This document shows, piece after piece, positions 1 to 8,292 of a stretch of 64,000 nucleotides of DNA. The notes beneath the pieces are model-generated. The model searched no databases and was not told the origin of the DNA. It was given only the letters and a program-made list of their open reading frames with translations. A program made the position numbers and the translations under genes. Source of the stretch: Bacillota bacterium. GTDB lineage: Bacteria; Bacillota; Clostridia; Acetivibrionales; DTU013. Location: positions 62,001-126,000 of the forward strand of contig JAEZCO010000065.1 of the NCBI GenBank assembly GCA_023433505.1, written 5' to 3'. Numbering within the stretch: position 1 is the stretch's first letter; each line of letters opens with the position of its first letter.

Positions 1-2066
1 ACCCCGAGGTGAAAGTTGAAATCCATGAAAATGACGATGAAATTCGCATTGCCAGCGGAAAGCTGAGCGCCAGCATTAAAAAGCATGGCGGATGGGCCAT
101 TGACTATCTTTATGATGGCAAACGGATTACCGGAAGCGGAAAAAAGTATATGGCGCATATCGCAAAAGAAGACGGAACCGCTTATATGAAAGAGCAGTTG
201 TCCCTGTCCAATGGTGAGTGCGTGTATGGCCTTGGAGAAAGGTTTACCGCCTTTGTCAAAAACGGCCAGGTTGTGGACATGTGGAATGATGATGGCGGGA
301 CCTGCAGTGAGATTGCCTATAAAAATATACCGTTTTATCTGACCAATAAAGGCTATGGCGTCCTGGTGGCGCATCCTGAAAAGGTCTCCTTCGAAGTTGC
401 TTCCGAGGTTGTGACGCGGACACAGTTTTCCGTACCCGGAGAATATCTGGAATACTATGTTATAGGCGGACCGGAGCCCAAGGATGTCTTGAGGAGATAT
501 ACCGAGCTGACCGGCAGGCCTTCACTTCCTCCGGCGTGGTCCTTTGGCCTTTGGCTGACGACATCGTTTACGACCAGCTATGATGAAGCAACGGTGAATA
601 GCTTTGTCGACGGTATGCATGAGCGGAATATCCCGCTGCATGTTTTTCATTTCGATTGTTTCTGGATGAAGGAATACCAGCTTTGTGATTTTGAATGGGA
701 TAAGGAACAGTTCCCCGATCCGGAAATCATATTGAGGCGTTTGAAAGACAAGGGGCTGAAGATATGTGTCTGGATCAATCCCTACATCTCGCAGAAATCA
801 AGGCTTTTTGATGAAGGAATGGAAAACGGCTATCTGGTAAAGAAGCCCAATGGGAGCGTCTGGCAATGGGATCGCTGGCAGCCGGGGATGGGGCTGGTGG
901 ATTTTACGAATCCCGCTGCGACTGCCTGGTTTCAGGAAAAGCTGAGAAAGCTGGTCAAAATCGGCGTGGATTGCTTTAAAACAGATTTCGGGGAGCGTAT
1001 TCCCACGGACGTCCAATACCATGACGGGTCCGACCCCTTTAAAATGCATAATTATTATACTTATTTGTACAATCAAGCGGTCTACAGTATGCTGGAAGAG
1101 GAAAAGGGCAAAAACAAAGCGCTTTTGTTTGCCCGTTCGGCTACGGTGGGCAATCAAAAATTCCCGGTGCACTGGGGCGGAGACTGTTCCGCTACTTATG
1201 AATCCATGGCGGAGAGCCTCCGCGGGGGACTTTCCCTGTGCCTTTCCGGGTTCGGCTTCTGGAGCCATGACATCAGCGGCTTTGAGAAAACCGCCACCCC
1301 CGACCTTTATAAGCGGTGGTGTGCATTTGGGCTGTTGTCGACCCACAGCCGGCTTCATGGAAATGAATCCTACAGGGTACCCTGGTTGTTCGGGGATGAA
1401 GCGGTAGAAGTCCTGAGACACTTTACAAATCTGAAATGCAGCCTTATGCCGTATATCTTCTCGGCATCCTGCACTGCGGTGAAGGAAGGCCTACCCGTTA
1501 TGCGTGCCATGTTCCTTGAATTTGCCGGAGATCCGGCCTGCGACTATCTGGACAGGCAGTATATGCTGGGTGATTCACTGCTTGTGGCTCCGATTTTCGG
1601 TGAAGACGGTAATGTAAGCTATTACCTTCCCGAGGGAAGCTGGACGCATTTTATTACCGGAGAAAAGGTCGAAGGCGGCTGCTGGAAACATGAAAAGCAC
1701 AGCTATATGAGCCTGCCGCTTATGGTCAGGCCTAATTCCGTCATTGCCGTGGGAAATAACAAGGAATCGACGGAATATGACTTTGCGGACAATGTAACCC
1801 TGCATGTGTTTGAGCTTCAGGAGGGAGTCGGTACCGGGACGGCGGTATATGATGCGGAAGGAAATCCGGAATTTACTGTTCGGATACTACGCAACGGAAA
1901 TTTGGCAGAGGTAACCCGCGATGGTTCAGGTAAACCCTGGAGCCTTCTGCTGAGGGGCATAGAAAGCCTTGCGTCTGTCGATAACGGTATGTGGGAGCCT
2001 CATGAGCTTGGTGTTCTGGTTAAGCCCGATGCGGCAGCGGAACGAGTTTTGATCCATATGCGGTAA
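1..2066 (+). CDS. yicI: Alpha-xylosidase, GH31 (5' end outside window)
   Basis: This is a retaining alpha-glycosidase of family GH31. It closely follows E. coli YicI, which removes alpha-1,6-xylosyl residues from xyloglucan oligosaccharides in the cytoplasm. The frame is open to the left edge, and about 85 N-terminal residues of the usual ~770 are missing, so the true start lies upstream. The GTG at position 9 is internal. Counting from that GTG, the nucleophile is D326 in KTDFGERIPTD and the acid/base is D392 in HWGGDC. Their 66-residue spacing equals that of D416 and D482 in YicI. The motifs YGLGERFT and FHFDCFWM are also present. No signal peptide can be judged. A strong terminator follows, so this is the last gene of an operon entering from the left. 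The family and likely xylosidase activity are secure. Confidence 0.96.
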   Translation, partial: PEVKVEIHENDDEIRIASGKLSASIKKHGGWAIDYLYDGKRITGSGKKYMAHIAKEDGTAYMKEQLSLSNGECVYGLGERFTAFVKNGQVVDMWNDDGGTCSEIAYKNIPFYLTNKGYGVLVAHPEKVSFEVASEVVTRTQFSVPGEYLEYYVIGGPEPKDVLRRYTELTGRPSLPPAWSFGLWLTTSFTTSYDEATVNSFVDGMHERNIPLHVFHFDCFWMKEYQLCDFEWDKEQFPDPEIILRRLKDKGLKICVWINPYISQKSRLFDEGMENGYLVKKPNGSVWQWDRWQPGMGLVDFTNPAATAWFQEKLRKLVKIGVDCFKTDFGERIPTDVQYHDGSDPFKMHNYYTYLYNQAVYSMLEEEKGKNKALLFARSATVGNQKFPVHWGGDCSATYESMAESLRGGLSLCLSGFGFWSHDISGFEKTATPDLYKRWCAFGLLSTHSRLHGNESYRVPWLFGDEAVEVLRHFTNLKCSLMPYIFSASCTAVKEGLPVMRAMFLEFAGDPACDYLDRQYMLGDSLLVAPIFGEDGNVSYYLPEGSWTHFITGEKVEGGCWKHEKHSYMSLPLMVRPNSVIAVGNNKESTEYDFADNVTLHVFELQEGVGTGTAVYDAEGNPEFTVRILRNGNLAEVTRDGSGKPWSLLLRGIESLASVDNGMWEPHELGVLVKPDAAAERVLIHMR

Positions 2067-2106
2067 TATCATTCGTATTTTTGGAGGATAGCAGATTGAT
2101 TAAGAG

Positions 2107-2141
2107 AAATAAAGCATTTCAACCCCTGGGATGCTTTATTT
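2107..2141 (+). terminator. Rho-independent terminator after yicI
   Basis: A 15-bp stem (2107-2121 with 2127-2141, two G-U pairs) closes a 5-base loop. It ends in a T-rich arm followed by more T. It lies 41 bases after the yicI stop and separates that operon from the two-component genes. Confidence 0.85.
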
Positions 2142-2296
2142 TTCGTCCTGCCAGTTAGATTTTCGCCGGTCTTGCCACCCTCCGAAAAGCAGCCCCGTCA
2201 TCAAAATAACTCAAACGGATCCCAGATAATGTACATATCGGCGTGATTTCTTTTTTGATATAATTAAGGCAGTTTATATTTTGGGGAGAGTGAAAG

Positions 2297-4123
2297 ATGA
2301 TATTTCAATGGGTCCGCCAGCGACTGAGCCCAATTTATCAAATATATAACCGGCGGCTTGCAAACAAGCTGATATTATTTTTATCACTCATTGTTTCTGC
2401 ATTTATCATTGTTGTGATCATGCTATCCTATTTTCAAAGCATCGAAATCCTGACACAGGACTATATCGAGAAAAGCAAGACCATCCTGAAATTAACGGGG
2501 CAGAGTATCGATAGCTATGTGCAGCAAATTGACGACCTCTCCATTACGCTGAGAAAGTATGAGGGAGACCGTATGATCAATATCCTCATCGAAAACAGCA
2601 GTGATTACCAGAACGAAAAATATATTCAGAGCAGGATACAAGATTTGTTCAGTTCCAGGCCGGACATACAGGAAGTGCGGTTTTATATTCCTTCCACCAA
2701 AAAGGATTTCTATATTTCAAAGGTTTTTGCCAACGTCAGGGTGGAATATGATGCGGAAATAGAGGGGACGGACTGGTATAAAAGGACGACAACAGGCAAA
2801 TATTACAGGGATATAGAGCCGAGCCCCGGCAATAGCGGGGTACACGGAACGGCCAATAGTACCGCCACCTTTTTCACCTTTCACCGTGCGCTGATTAATA
2901 TCCATAATCAGAAAACCCTTGCCGTATTATCCATGGCCTTCAACTATTCGCTGCTGGAGAAGATCAACTGGAATGAAGGCGGCCAGGAAGGCGAGGTCCT
3001 CTGTATTTACGGAAAGGAAAACCGGCTGTTCTATTGCAGCAATGAGAGCCTTATCGACGCCATTGAGTCCGCTGACTTGCTGCGGAATTTTCAGGCGGGT
3101 GCAATGAACGGGAGTTTTGAAACGCAAATAGCCGGAAGGGATTACATGGTTGTATACGATATTTCCGAAGGCTTCAACTGGCAGACAATGAAGCTGATTC
3201 CCATCGATGTTCTTGATAAAAAACCGCGCAAGGTACGGGATATCAATCTTCTGATCGGAAGCACATGCATATTTGTTTTGGTGCTGGCAGTCGGCTTTGT
3301 TACCAATGTCGTCACCCGTTCCCTGCATAAGCTGTCGCGGCAGATGGAGAAGGTCGGAAAGGGTAATTTTAAAATCAAAGTGGAAGTGAAAGGCCAGGAT
3401 GAGACGGCGCATCTTGCGGAGAAATTTAACCTGATGGTTGAACAGATCGATGCGCTGGTGAATGAACAATATATCTCGCGGATCAATGAAAAAACTGCAC
3501 AGCTCAAAGCATTGGAAGCGCAGATAAATCCACATTTCCTTTATAACTCGCTGCAGGCCATTTCGACGAAATCCGTACTGAGCGGCAATAAGGACATCAG
3601 TCAAATGGTCGAAGCCCTCGCCCATAACTTTCGTTATTGCATCAAAGGGGGCGATATGGTGAATATCTCCAGCGAAATGAAGCATATCAACAATTATCTG
3701 ATTCTGCACAAAGCTCGCTTTGATGACCGTTTAACGGTGGATGTCGTCTTCGAAAACGAGGTGCCTGATGTCATGATACCCAAGCTTTCAATCCATACTT
3801 TGGTTGAAAACTCCATCAAACACTGTCTTGAGCGCATTCATGGAACCCTCCTCATAGAAGTGCATACTTTTATGGAAAAGGATAAAATCATCATTGAGGT
3901 CAAGGACAGCGGTCCGGGTATGACAGAAAGCAAATTGAAGGAAATAAGAGATGAAATGAACGACAATAACTGGCTGGAAAAGATCAATGAAAGAATCGGC
4001 TTGATCAATTTAAATGCACGGTTAAAGTTAATCTATGATGGGGCCGCCAGCCTTGAGATTACCGAAAGCTCACCCTCGGGGACCAGAATCAGGATCGTGA
4101 TTCCAGTGCAGCAGAGGAGGTAG
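2297..4123 (+). CDS. Sensor histidine kinase, YesM family
   Basis: This membrane kinase pairs with the response regulator that follows. A first membrane helix (about residues 24-46) precedes a long extracellular, Cache-like sensor region. A second helix (about 316-338), a HAMP linker and the His_kinase domain follow, with phospho-acceptor H413 in QINPHFLYNSLQ. The ATPase domain shows an N-box (NSIKHCLE) and a DSGPGM G-box. GGGGAGAG sits just before the ATG, and the response regulator starts 6 bases after the stop. YesM/YesN pairs usually sense sugars or their binding proteins and switch on nearby carbohydrate transport genes. No importer lies directly downstream here, so the target may be the operon to the left or one elsewhere. 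Confidence 0.95.
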   Translation: MIFQWVRQRLSPIYQIYNRRLANKLILFLSLIVSAFIIVVIMLSYFQSIEILTQDYIEKSKTILKLTGQSIDSYVQQIDDLSITLRKYEGDRMINILIENSSDYQNEKYIQSRIQDLFSSRPDIQEVRFYIPSTKKDFYISKVFANVRVEYDAEIEGTDWYKRTTTGKYYRDIEPSPGNSGVHGTANSTATFFTFHRALINIHNQKTLAVLSMAFNYSLLEKINWNEGGQEGEVLCIYGKENRLFYCSNESLIDAIESADLLRNFQAGAMNGSFETQIAGRDYMVVYDISEGFNWQTMKLIPIDVLDKKPRKVRDINLLIGSTCIFVLVLAVGFVTNVVTRSLHKLSRQMEKVGKGNFKIKVEVKGQDETAHLAEKFNLMVEQIDALVNEQYISRINEKTAQLKALEAQINPHFLYNSLQAISTKSVLSGNKDISQMVEALAHNFRYCIKGGDMVNISSEMKHINNYLILHKARFDDRLTVDVVFENEVPDVMIPKLSIHTLVENSIKHCLERIHGTLLIEVHTFMEKDKIIIEVKDSGPGMTESKLKEIRDEMNDNNWLEKINERIGLINLNARLKLIYDGAASLEITESSPSGTRIRIVIPVQQRR

Positions 4124-4129
4124 ATAGGA

Positions 4130-5755
4130 ATGTACAACGTTCTGATTATTGATGATGAAAAACCGGTAAGAGAAGTTATCAAAGCCCTGGGGCAGTGGCA
4201 GAAAGCCGGTGTAGATCAAGTGCTTGAGGCTGTCGAAGGCCGCAGTGCACTGGAAGCGATGCGGAAATGTAAAACAGATATTGTATTTCTCGACATGAAC
4301 ATGCCGAATATGAACGGGGTGGAATTCCTGAAGGCGGCATGCAGCGAATTTCCAAAGACGAAATATATCGTTGTCAGCGGCTATGAGGATTTTGAATATA
4401 CAAGACAGGCGATACATTCGAGAGTACTGGAATATTTATTAAAGCCGGTCGTTGAATCGGAACTGAACCAGATATTGCTGAGGGCCGTGCAGGAACTGGA
4501 GGAGGATCGCAAAAAGGATACGGAAAGTCTGCGTATGTGGGCTGAGAAGCGCATGACGATGCCCCTGGCACGAGAAAAAATTTTACTGCAGATTATCGAA
4601 GAGAACGAGAATACCCAGGTTACCGCAGAACAAAGGAAAATTCTTGGGATACCCGGGAACAACGCCTGTCTTGGCATTGTTGTATTCAGCATATTAAATA
4701 TGGACCGCGTTTGCAGCGATGAATTTCAAGGAGATTTGCCCATTACTTTTTTTGCCGTTATGAATATTATTGACGAGCTCGCATCCCATTGGTGCAGCGG
4801 GTTCAGCTTAAAAACCGGCAAAGCCCGCAGCGAAATTATTTACACTGTCATTGCGGAGCCTGCGGATGCAGGAGAATTCGAGGCTTCCTTGTCGGGACGC
4901 ATTATGGAAATAACCGAGGTTTTGGAGGATTTATTCGGAGCTTATTGCATCGCATGTATCGGCAAGACGGTGCAAAACGTGGAAGCCTTGAATAAATCCT
5001 ACGGCATGGCGCTGGAAATCTTGAACAGCATCAATGTCCTCCAATGCAACGATAAAATTTTCACAAGAAAGAATACGGAAGAGACGAGCAAAAGAGCTTC
5101 CCTTATGGAAAAAAAAGAAATTCTGATCTATGCCTTTGAAAGCGGCGGGATTGAATATGCCCGGAGTATCATCAGCCAGTATTTCGAGGATATCCGGCAG
5201 CAGGGCTTTTGGAGCAAGGATGACTTGTACAGGACTTCGATGGAGTTCCTTGTGATTATTGAAAATATTACCGAGCAGCTGCGGATACAGGGAGGAAAAG
5301 AGGTCATCGCCGAATACAGAAGAAAAGACCCTGCGCGTGCGTTTACAAAGCTGGAGGAGTTCAGCGAATTTGTCTTTACCATATTGGAGTGTCTTTTTGC
5401 AAGCGTACGTTTAAATATGAAAGTCAATGAAAAAGCCAATCTGTACGAAATCAAAGCGTATATCGAAAAAAACTTTTCCAGTGAGCTTCCCCTCAGTTAT
5501 TTTTCAAATAAATATTATCTCAGCAAGGAATATTTGTCCAAACAGTTCAAGGAGGAGTTCAGCTACGGGATTCATGAATATATCCTCAGGGTGAGAATGG
5601 AGAGGGCCGGTCAAATGATCTGCGACCCTTCCGTTAAAATACAGTCCATCTCCAGTTATCTTGGATACAAGGATACCAACTACTTCAGCCGTGCGTTCAA
5701 GGCATATTACGGGGTATCGCCTTCCGAATTCAGAGACCGGCACCCATGTGAATAA
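4130..5755 (+). CDS. Response regulator, YesN type (REC + AraC HTH)
   Basis: This is the cytoplasmic partner of the preceding kinase. An N-terminal receiver domain carries the acidic pair in IIDDE and phospho-acceptor D55 in FLDMNMP. The C-terminal ~100 residues form an AraC-type double helix-turn-helix (LSKEYLSKQFKEEF and YKDTNYFSRAFKAYYG). The 541-residue length is normal for YesN proteins, which have a long middle region of poorly defined fold. AGGAGG lies 9 bases upstream of the ATG. It probably activates sugar-uptake promoters when phosphorylated. The regulated genes cannot be told from position, because the next genes form an agr locus with its own promoter. Confidence 0.95.
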   Translation: MYNVLIIDDEKPVREVIKALGQWQKAGVDQVLEAVEGRSALEAMRKCKTDIVFLDMNMPNMNGVEFLKAACSEFPKTKYIVVSGYEDFEYTRQAIHSRVLEYLLKPVVESELNQILLRAVQELEEDRKKDTESLRMWAEKRMTMPLAREKILLQIIEENENTQVTAEQRKILGIPGNNACLGIVVFSILNMDRVCSDEFQGDLPITFFAVMNIIDELASHWCSGFSLKTGKARSEIIYTVIAEPADAGEFEASLSGRIMEITEVLEDLFGAYCIACIGKTVQNVEALNKSYGMALEILNSINVLQCNDKIFTRKNTEETSKRASLMEKKEILIYAFESGGIEYARSIISQYFEDIRQQGFWSKDDLYRTSMEFLVIIENITEQLRIQGGKEVIAEYRRKDPARAFTKLEEFSEFVFTILECLFASVRLNMKVNEKANLYEIKAYIEKNFSSELPLSYFSNKYYLSKEYLSKQFKEEFSYGIHEYILRVRMERAGQMICDPSVKIQSISSYLGYKDTNYFSRAFKAYYGVSPSEFRDRHPCE

Positions 5756-5850
5756 AAGCTTTTCAGATTCTACAGTTTTTTCTTCATTTCTCTATATTTC
5801 TTTTAGCGTATCGGTTCGTATGCTTCTTCGTATAAAAAAGGACATTTTAT

Positions 5851-5879
5851 TTGAAATTTACCATTTTTATTAGTATAAT
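5851..5879 (+). promoter_or_regulatory. Sigma-A type promoter of agrB
   Basis: The -35 TTGAAA (5851-5856) and the -10 TATAAT (5874-5879) are separated by exactly 17 bases. Transcription would begin near 5886, just ahead of the GGGGGG ribosome site and the ATG at 5902. This argues against the upstream TTG as the agrB start, since it is the -35 element itself. Confidence 0.8.
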
Positions 5880-5901
5880 ACAAATAAATGGGGGGATTAA
5901 G

Positions 5902-6543
5902 ATGCGGTTTGTCAATTGGTATTCCTATTTATTTGCAAAGCGTCTTTCAATACTGTTAAATGACGGCCATCAAAAAAGATCCGTATATTATTTTTCTTTT
6001 CAAATCATACTTGGCGGGCTTGTTAAAAACATAATATTATTCTCCTTGGCAATATTAGTCGGAGCATTCATCCCGACACTGATCATAGCAACAATATTTG
6101 GAACCCTGCGGATGATCGCCGGCGGTTATCATATGGATACCTACGGAAGATGTTTATTTGTATCGCTTATGCTGTTTTTAGTCTCCGCGTCAGCCGCTCA
6201 ATATACAAACCCGTACTGGAATATCAGCGCTATGCTTGTGCTAATAATTTTTACATTTATTTTTGGCCTTTATGCCCTAATCCGGTATGCACCGAAGGAC
6301 ACCCCGCATAAACCGATAACCGAACCGGCAGAGATCCGAAAATTTAAAATTTTATCATTGACCTATCTTTTTTTGCTATCGGCCGCCGGACTTGTTTTGG
6401 TATATTATAAACTGAACATGTATGCCCTATCCCTTTGTTTCGGCGCATTCTTGGAACTGTATACCTTAACGCCCATGGGCCATAAATTCTTCGACTTTAT
6501 TAAAGGAATGACGATAAAAAGCCGGCATAAAGTATCTCTTTAG
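5902..6543 (+). CDS. agrB: AgrB-like membrane peptidase
   Basis: AgrB is a membrane cysteine endopeptidase that cuts the C-terminal tail from AgrD and closes the (thio)lactone ring of the signalling peptide. The sequence gives 213 residues with four to six hydrophobic segments. The motif GTLRMIAGGYHMDTYGRC places the catalytic pair at H77 and C84, the same numbers as in Staphylococcus aureus AgrB. The start is the ATG at 5902 because GGGGGG precedes it and the promoter ends just upstream; a longer reading from 5851 would begin inside the promoter. It is followed by a kinase-less membrane protein and an AgrD-like peptide gene. The block is clearly more AT-rich than the glycosidase genes around it. 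Confidence 0.95.
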   Translation: MRFVNWYSYLFAKRLSILLNDGHQKRSVYYFSFQIILGGLVKNIILFSLAILVGAFIPTLIIATIFGTLRMIAGGYHMDTYGRCLFVSLMLFLVSASAAQYTNPYWNISAMLVLIIFTFIFGLYALIRYAPKDTPHKPITEPAEIRKFKILSLTYLFLLSAAGLVLVYYKLNMYALSLCFGAFLELYTLTPMGHKFFDFIKGMTIKSRHKVSL

Positions 6544-6644
6544 ATGCCTGAAAATTAATTATTGCAATTTCTTGCGCGGTTAATTCTTATCTGTTATCCG
6601 TCGGATAGATGTAGCATGATTATATACAATATTGTCCTTTTCCG

Positions 6645-6673
6645 TTTACTTTTAGAAGAAAATGTAATAAAAT
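6645..6673 (+). promoter_or_regulatory. Promoter upstream of the AgrC-like membrane gene
   Basis: The -35 TTTACT (6645-6650) and the -10 TAAAAT (6668-6673) are 17 bases apart. The ATG of the next gene is at 6710. The sensor-like gene and agrD can therefore be transcribed independently of agrB, although read-through from agrB is also possible. Confidence 0.6.
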
Positions 6674-6709
6674 AGAAAAGTAGGCATTAAGGAATATGGA
6701 GATAAAATT

Positions 6710-7534
6710 ATGGTAATGAATTTATACATTTTGTTTGTTATATCACTTCCTGAAGCCGTTTTAAATGCAATCATCATCATACTTTTTGCCGGCGCAAAAA
6801 GCAAATTGCAGATCAATAAATCAAACATCCTCAGGTTTACCGTTTCTATAATTGCTATGCTGGCCGCGACAACGATCATTCGGCCGCTGGCACAAAATGT
6901 AATTGAAAATGTATTAATGCACACCGTTGCTTACATGATACTATTTGTACTTATTTATAGGCTAAAATTGGGCTATGCGGCGCTGAGCACTATCCTGACA
7001 ATGCTTTTGGAATCAACGATAAACAATATCTTTGTACCTTTTGTGATTGCTTACATCAGCGGAGGACCAAAAAATTTCTCTGAACATTACCAGTTTTTTG
7101 TAGTATACGCGATGCCTCAAAGAATATTCCAATGCCTGGTGATTGGTTTTCTTTGGAAGTATGATATACTGATGATTACAAAAATCAGCCGCCGATTTCA
7201 TAAAACCTTTATCATATTATCCTCCATTATGGTGTTGGTCGAATACGTCTATGCCTATATGTTTGATACATATTTTGATACTCAGCCCCTGGTTTATCAA
7301 ATTACAAATGCCATTATCTTGGTGATGCTGGTAACCGTATTTAATTTATTGATATTTAAAACAATTTATATTGCGGTCGGAGATATTTTAACGAAGGGAT
7401 ACTCTAAATACAAAGAATTGGAAGAGAATGCAAAATCGGCTTTTGCTCGGGTGAATACTCTTCTGAAGGATAATAGAACAGCCGAAGCGATTATGCTCAT
7501 AGATGGGCTTAACTATGAAGATAATCAAAAATAA
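6710..7534 (+). CDS. Polytopic membrane protein resembling an AgrC sensor without kinase domain
   Basis: I do not recognise a named family. The 274 residues begin with six or so hydrophobic segments spread over residues 1-230, the layout of an AgrC sensor half. They end in a short charged cytoplasmic tail of about 45 residues (KYKELEENAKSAFARVN, then LLKDNRTAEAIMLID). An AgrC kinase would continue with a phospho-histidine helix and an ATPase domain, and both are absent. The tail faintly resembles the start of a Spo0B-like helical hairpin but lacks the histidine. GGAG lies 9 bases before the ATG, and agrD starts 22 bases after the stop. The position between agrB and agrD suggests a role in sensing, exporting or maturing the peptide. 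That role is inference. Confidence 0.75.
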   Translation: MVMNLYILFVISLPEAVLNAIIIILFAGAKSKLQINKSNILRFTVSIIAMLAATTIIRPLAQNVIENVLMHTVAYMILFVLIYRLKLGYAALSTILTMLLESTINNIFVPFVIAYISGGPKNFSEHYQFFVVYAMPQRIFQCLVIGFLWKYDILMITKISRRFHKTFIILSSIMVLVEYVYAYMFDTYFDTQPLVYQITNAIILVMLVTVFNLLIFKTIYIAVGDILTKGYSKYKELEENAKSAFARVNTLLKDNRTAEAIMLIDGLNYEDNQK

Positions 7535-7556
7535 TAAAAAGAGGGAGGTGAAAGTA

Positions 7557-7685
7557 ATGAGAGCAAAATATTACAAACTGTTGTCCGTCCTATCTTCCGC
7601 ACTATTATTTATTGCTGCTTTAAACATTAAACCTGCCAGTAGTGATTATTTTTATCAGCCTCGGGTACCAAAACACTTAAAGTAA
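7557..7685 (+). CDS. agrD: AgrD-like cyclic lactone autoinducer precursor (Ser type)
   Basis: This 42-residue precursor has an amphipathic, hydrophobic N-terminal leader (residues 1-25), a short core and a conserved acidic/proline tail region (YQPRVPKHLK). By the alignment I recall with Clostridium perfringens AgrD (ACLWFT then YQPEEPKSL), the ring cysteine is replaced by S28. That predicts a five-residue lactone S-S-D-Y-F; a ring starting at S29 is the alternative. No cysteine occurs anywhere in the peptide. GAGGGAGGTG lies 6 bases before the ATG, so this start is preferred over an in-frame ATG at 7503, which overlaps the previous gene. A terminator follows directly. The identification rests on size, motif and the neighbouring agrB. 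Confidence 0.9.
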   Translation: MRAKYYKLLSVLSSALLFIAALNIKPASSDYFYQPRVPKHLK

Positions 7686-7696
7686 AGGGTTAAAGC

Positions 7697-7735
7697 AAAA
7701 GCACTCTTTTAACCAAAGGGTGCTTTTTGTTTTTT
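7697..7735 (+). terminator. Rho-independent terminator of the agr locus
   Basis: The arms at 7697-7709 and 7715-7727 pair over 13 bases with one G-U. A tail of T follows to 7735. It starts 12 bases after the agrD stop. Confidence 0.9.
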
Positions 7736-7820
7736 ATGATTTTTATGGGATAATGTTTAATTGTTAAGCAATTTATTTATTTTTTCTTGATTTATTATGA
7801 AATAACACTTTAAACAAATA

Positions 7821-7849
7821 TTTACATTAAACAAGATAAAGATTATAAT
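7821..7849 (+). promoter_or_regulatory. Promoter of the Spo0E-like gene
   Basis: TTTACA (7821-7826) and TATAAT (7844-7849) are separated by 17 bases in very AT-rich DNA. The predicted start near 7856 leaves AAGGAG (7884-7889) in the leader. Confidence 0.75.
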
Positions 7850-7902
7850 TATGGTACAGGATGTACCACATGATAATCTTTACAAGGAGTATACTTATTG
7901 CG

Positions 7903-8076
7903 ATGTGTAATAATTATGAAGATACAATAAAAAAGAGGATAGACGACTTACGGCTGATATTACATAGTTATACGAATGAATCAACTGACTTAAGCAGTGA
8001 TTCTATCCTTAAATTAAGTGAAAAACTTGATAAATTGATCTATGACTTTTACATTCTACAAAAAAAGGTCAAATAA
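7903..8076 (+). CDS. Spo0E-like aspartyl-phosphate phosphatase
   Basis: Spo0E-family proteins are about 50-90 residues long and dephosphorylate the sporulation regulator Spo0A or a related receiver domain, delaying sporulation. The 57 residues form a predicted helical hairpin, with the family signature SEKLDKLI in the second helix. The ATG at 7903 is chosen because AAGGAG lies upstream. The earlier in-frame ATG at 7861 would fall within a few bases of the predicted transcription start. Spacing from AAGGAG to this ATG is 13 bases, longer than usual, so the start is slightly uncertain. It has its own promoter. Placement beside the agr locus suggests, but does not show, a link between peptide signalling and sporulation control. 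Confidence 0.85.
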   Translation: MCNNYEDTIKKRIDDLRLILHSYTNESTDLSSDSILKLSEKLDKLIYDFYILQKKVK

Positions 8077-8215
8077 TCCTATCTGCCGAATATTCGTGCT
8101 GCAGCTCTCCACTGATAATAACCTCCGAATCCTTTAATAGTCCGCCTTCAGCAACCAGGGCTTTCGCTGCAAATCCTTTTATCGGCTCAAACCACACAAA
8201 ACCGGACCTTTTCAT
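8069..8215 (-). other. Short unassigned ORF, possibly a gene remnant
   Basis: A 48-residue frame from ATG 8215 to a TGA that overlaps the end of the Spo0E-like gene. Its composition is protein-like (FVWFEPIKGFAAKAL then EGGLLKDSEVIISGEL). There is no convincing ribosome binding site and I do not recognise a family. It could be the remnant of a larger gene or chance. Confidence 0.2.
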
Positions 8216-8242
8216 GGCTTTCTAACGACCTGATTCAAAGTT

Positions 8243-8267
8243 AATTTTTTCGTTTGCCGAAAAAATT
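8243..8267. repeat. Perfect 10-bp inverted repeat
   Basis: AATTTTTTCG and CGAAAAAATT (8243-8252 and 8258-8267) flank a 5-base spacer. It lies between the HTH-anchored gene and the Spo0E-like gene, downstream of both. It may act as a weak bidirectional terminator, though it is AT-rich with little T tail. Confidence 0.45.
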
Positions 8268-8292
8268 GATTTCATCCGCGGAATTTCAACTT

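Noticed and set aside
9..11. GTG at position 9 as the real start of the alpha-xylosidase
   Set aside because: The frame is open to the window edge, and about 85 conserved N-terminal residues of the family would be missing.
7503..7556. Longer agrD starting at an in-frame ATG inside the preceding gene
   Set aside because: The GAGGGAGGTG site serves the ATG at 7557, and the resulting 42 residues match known AgrD size.
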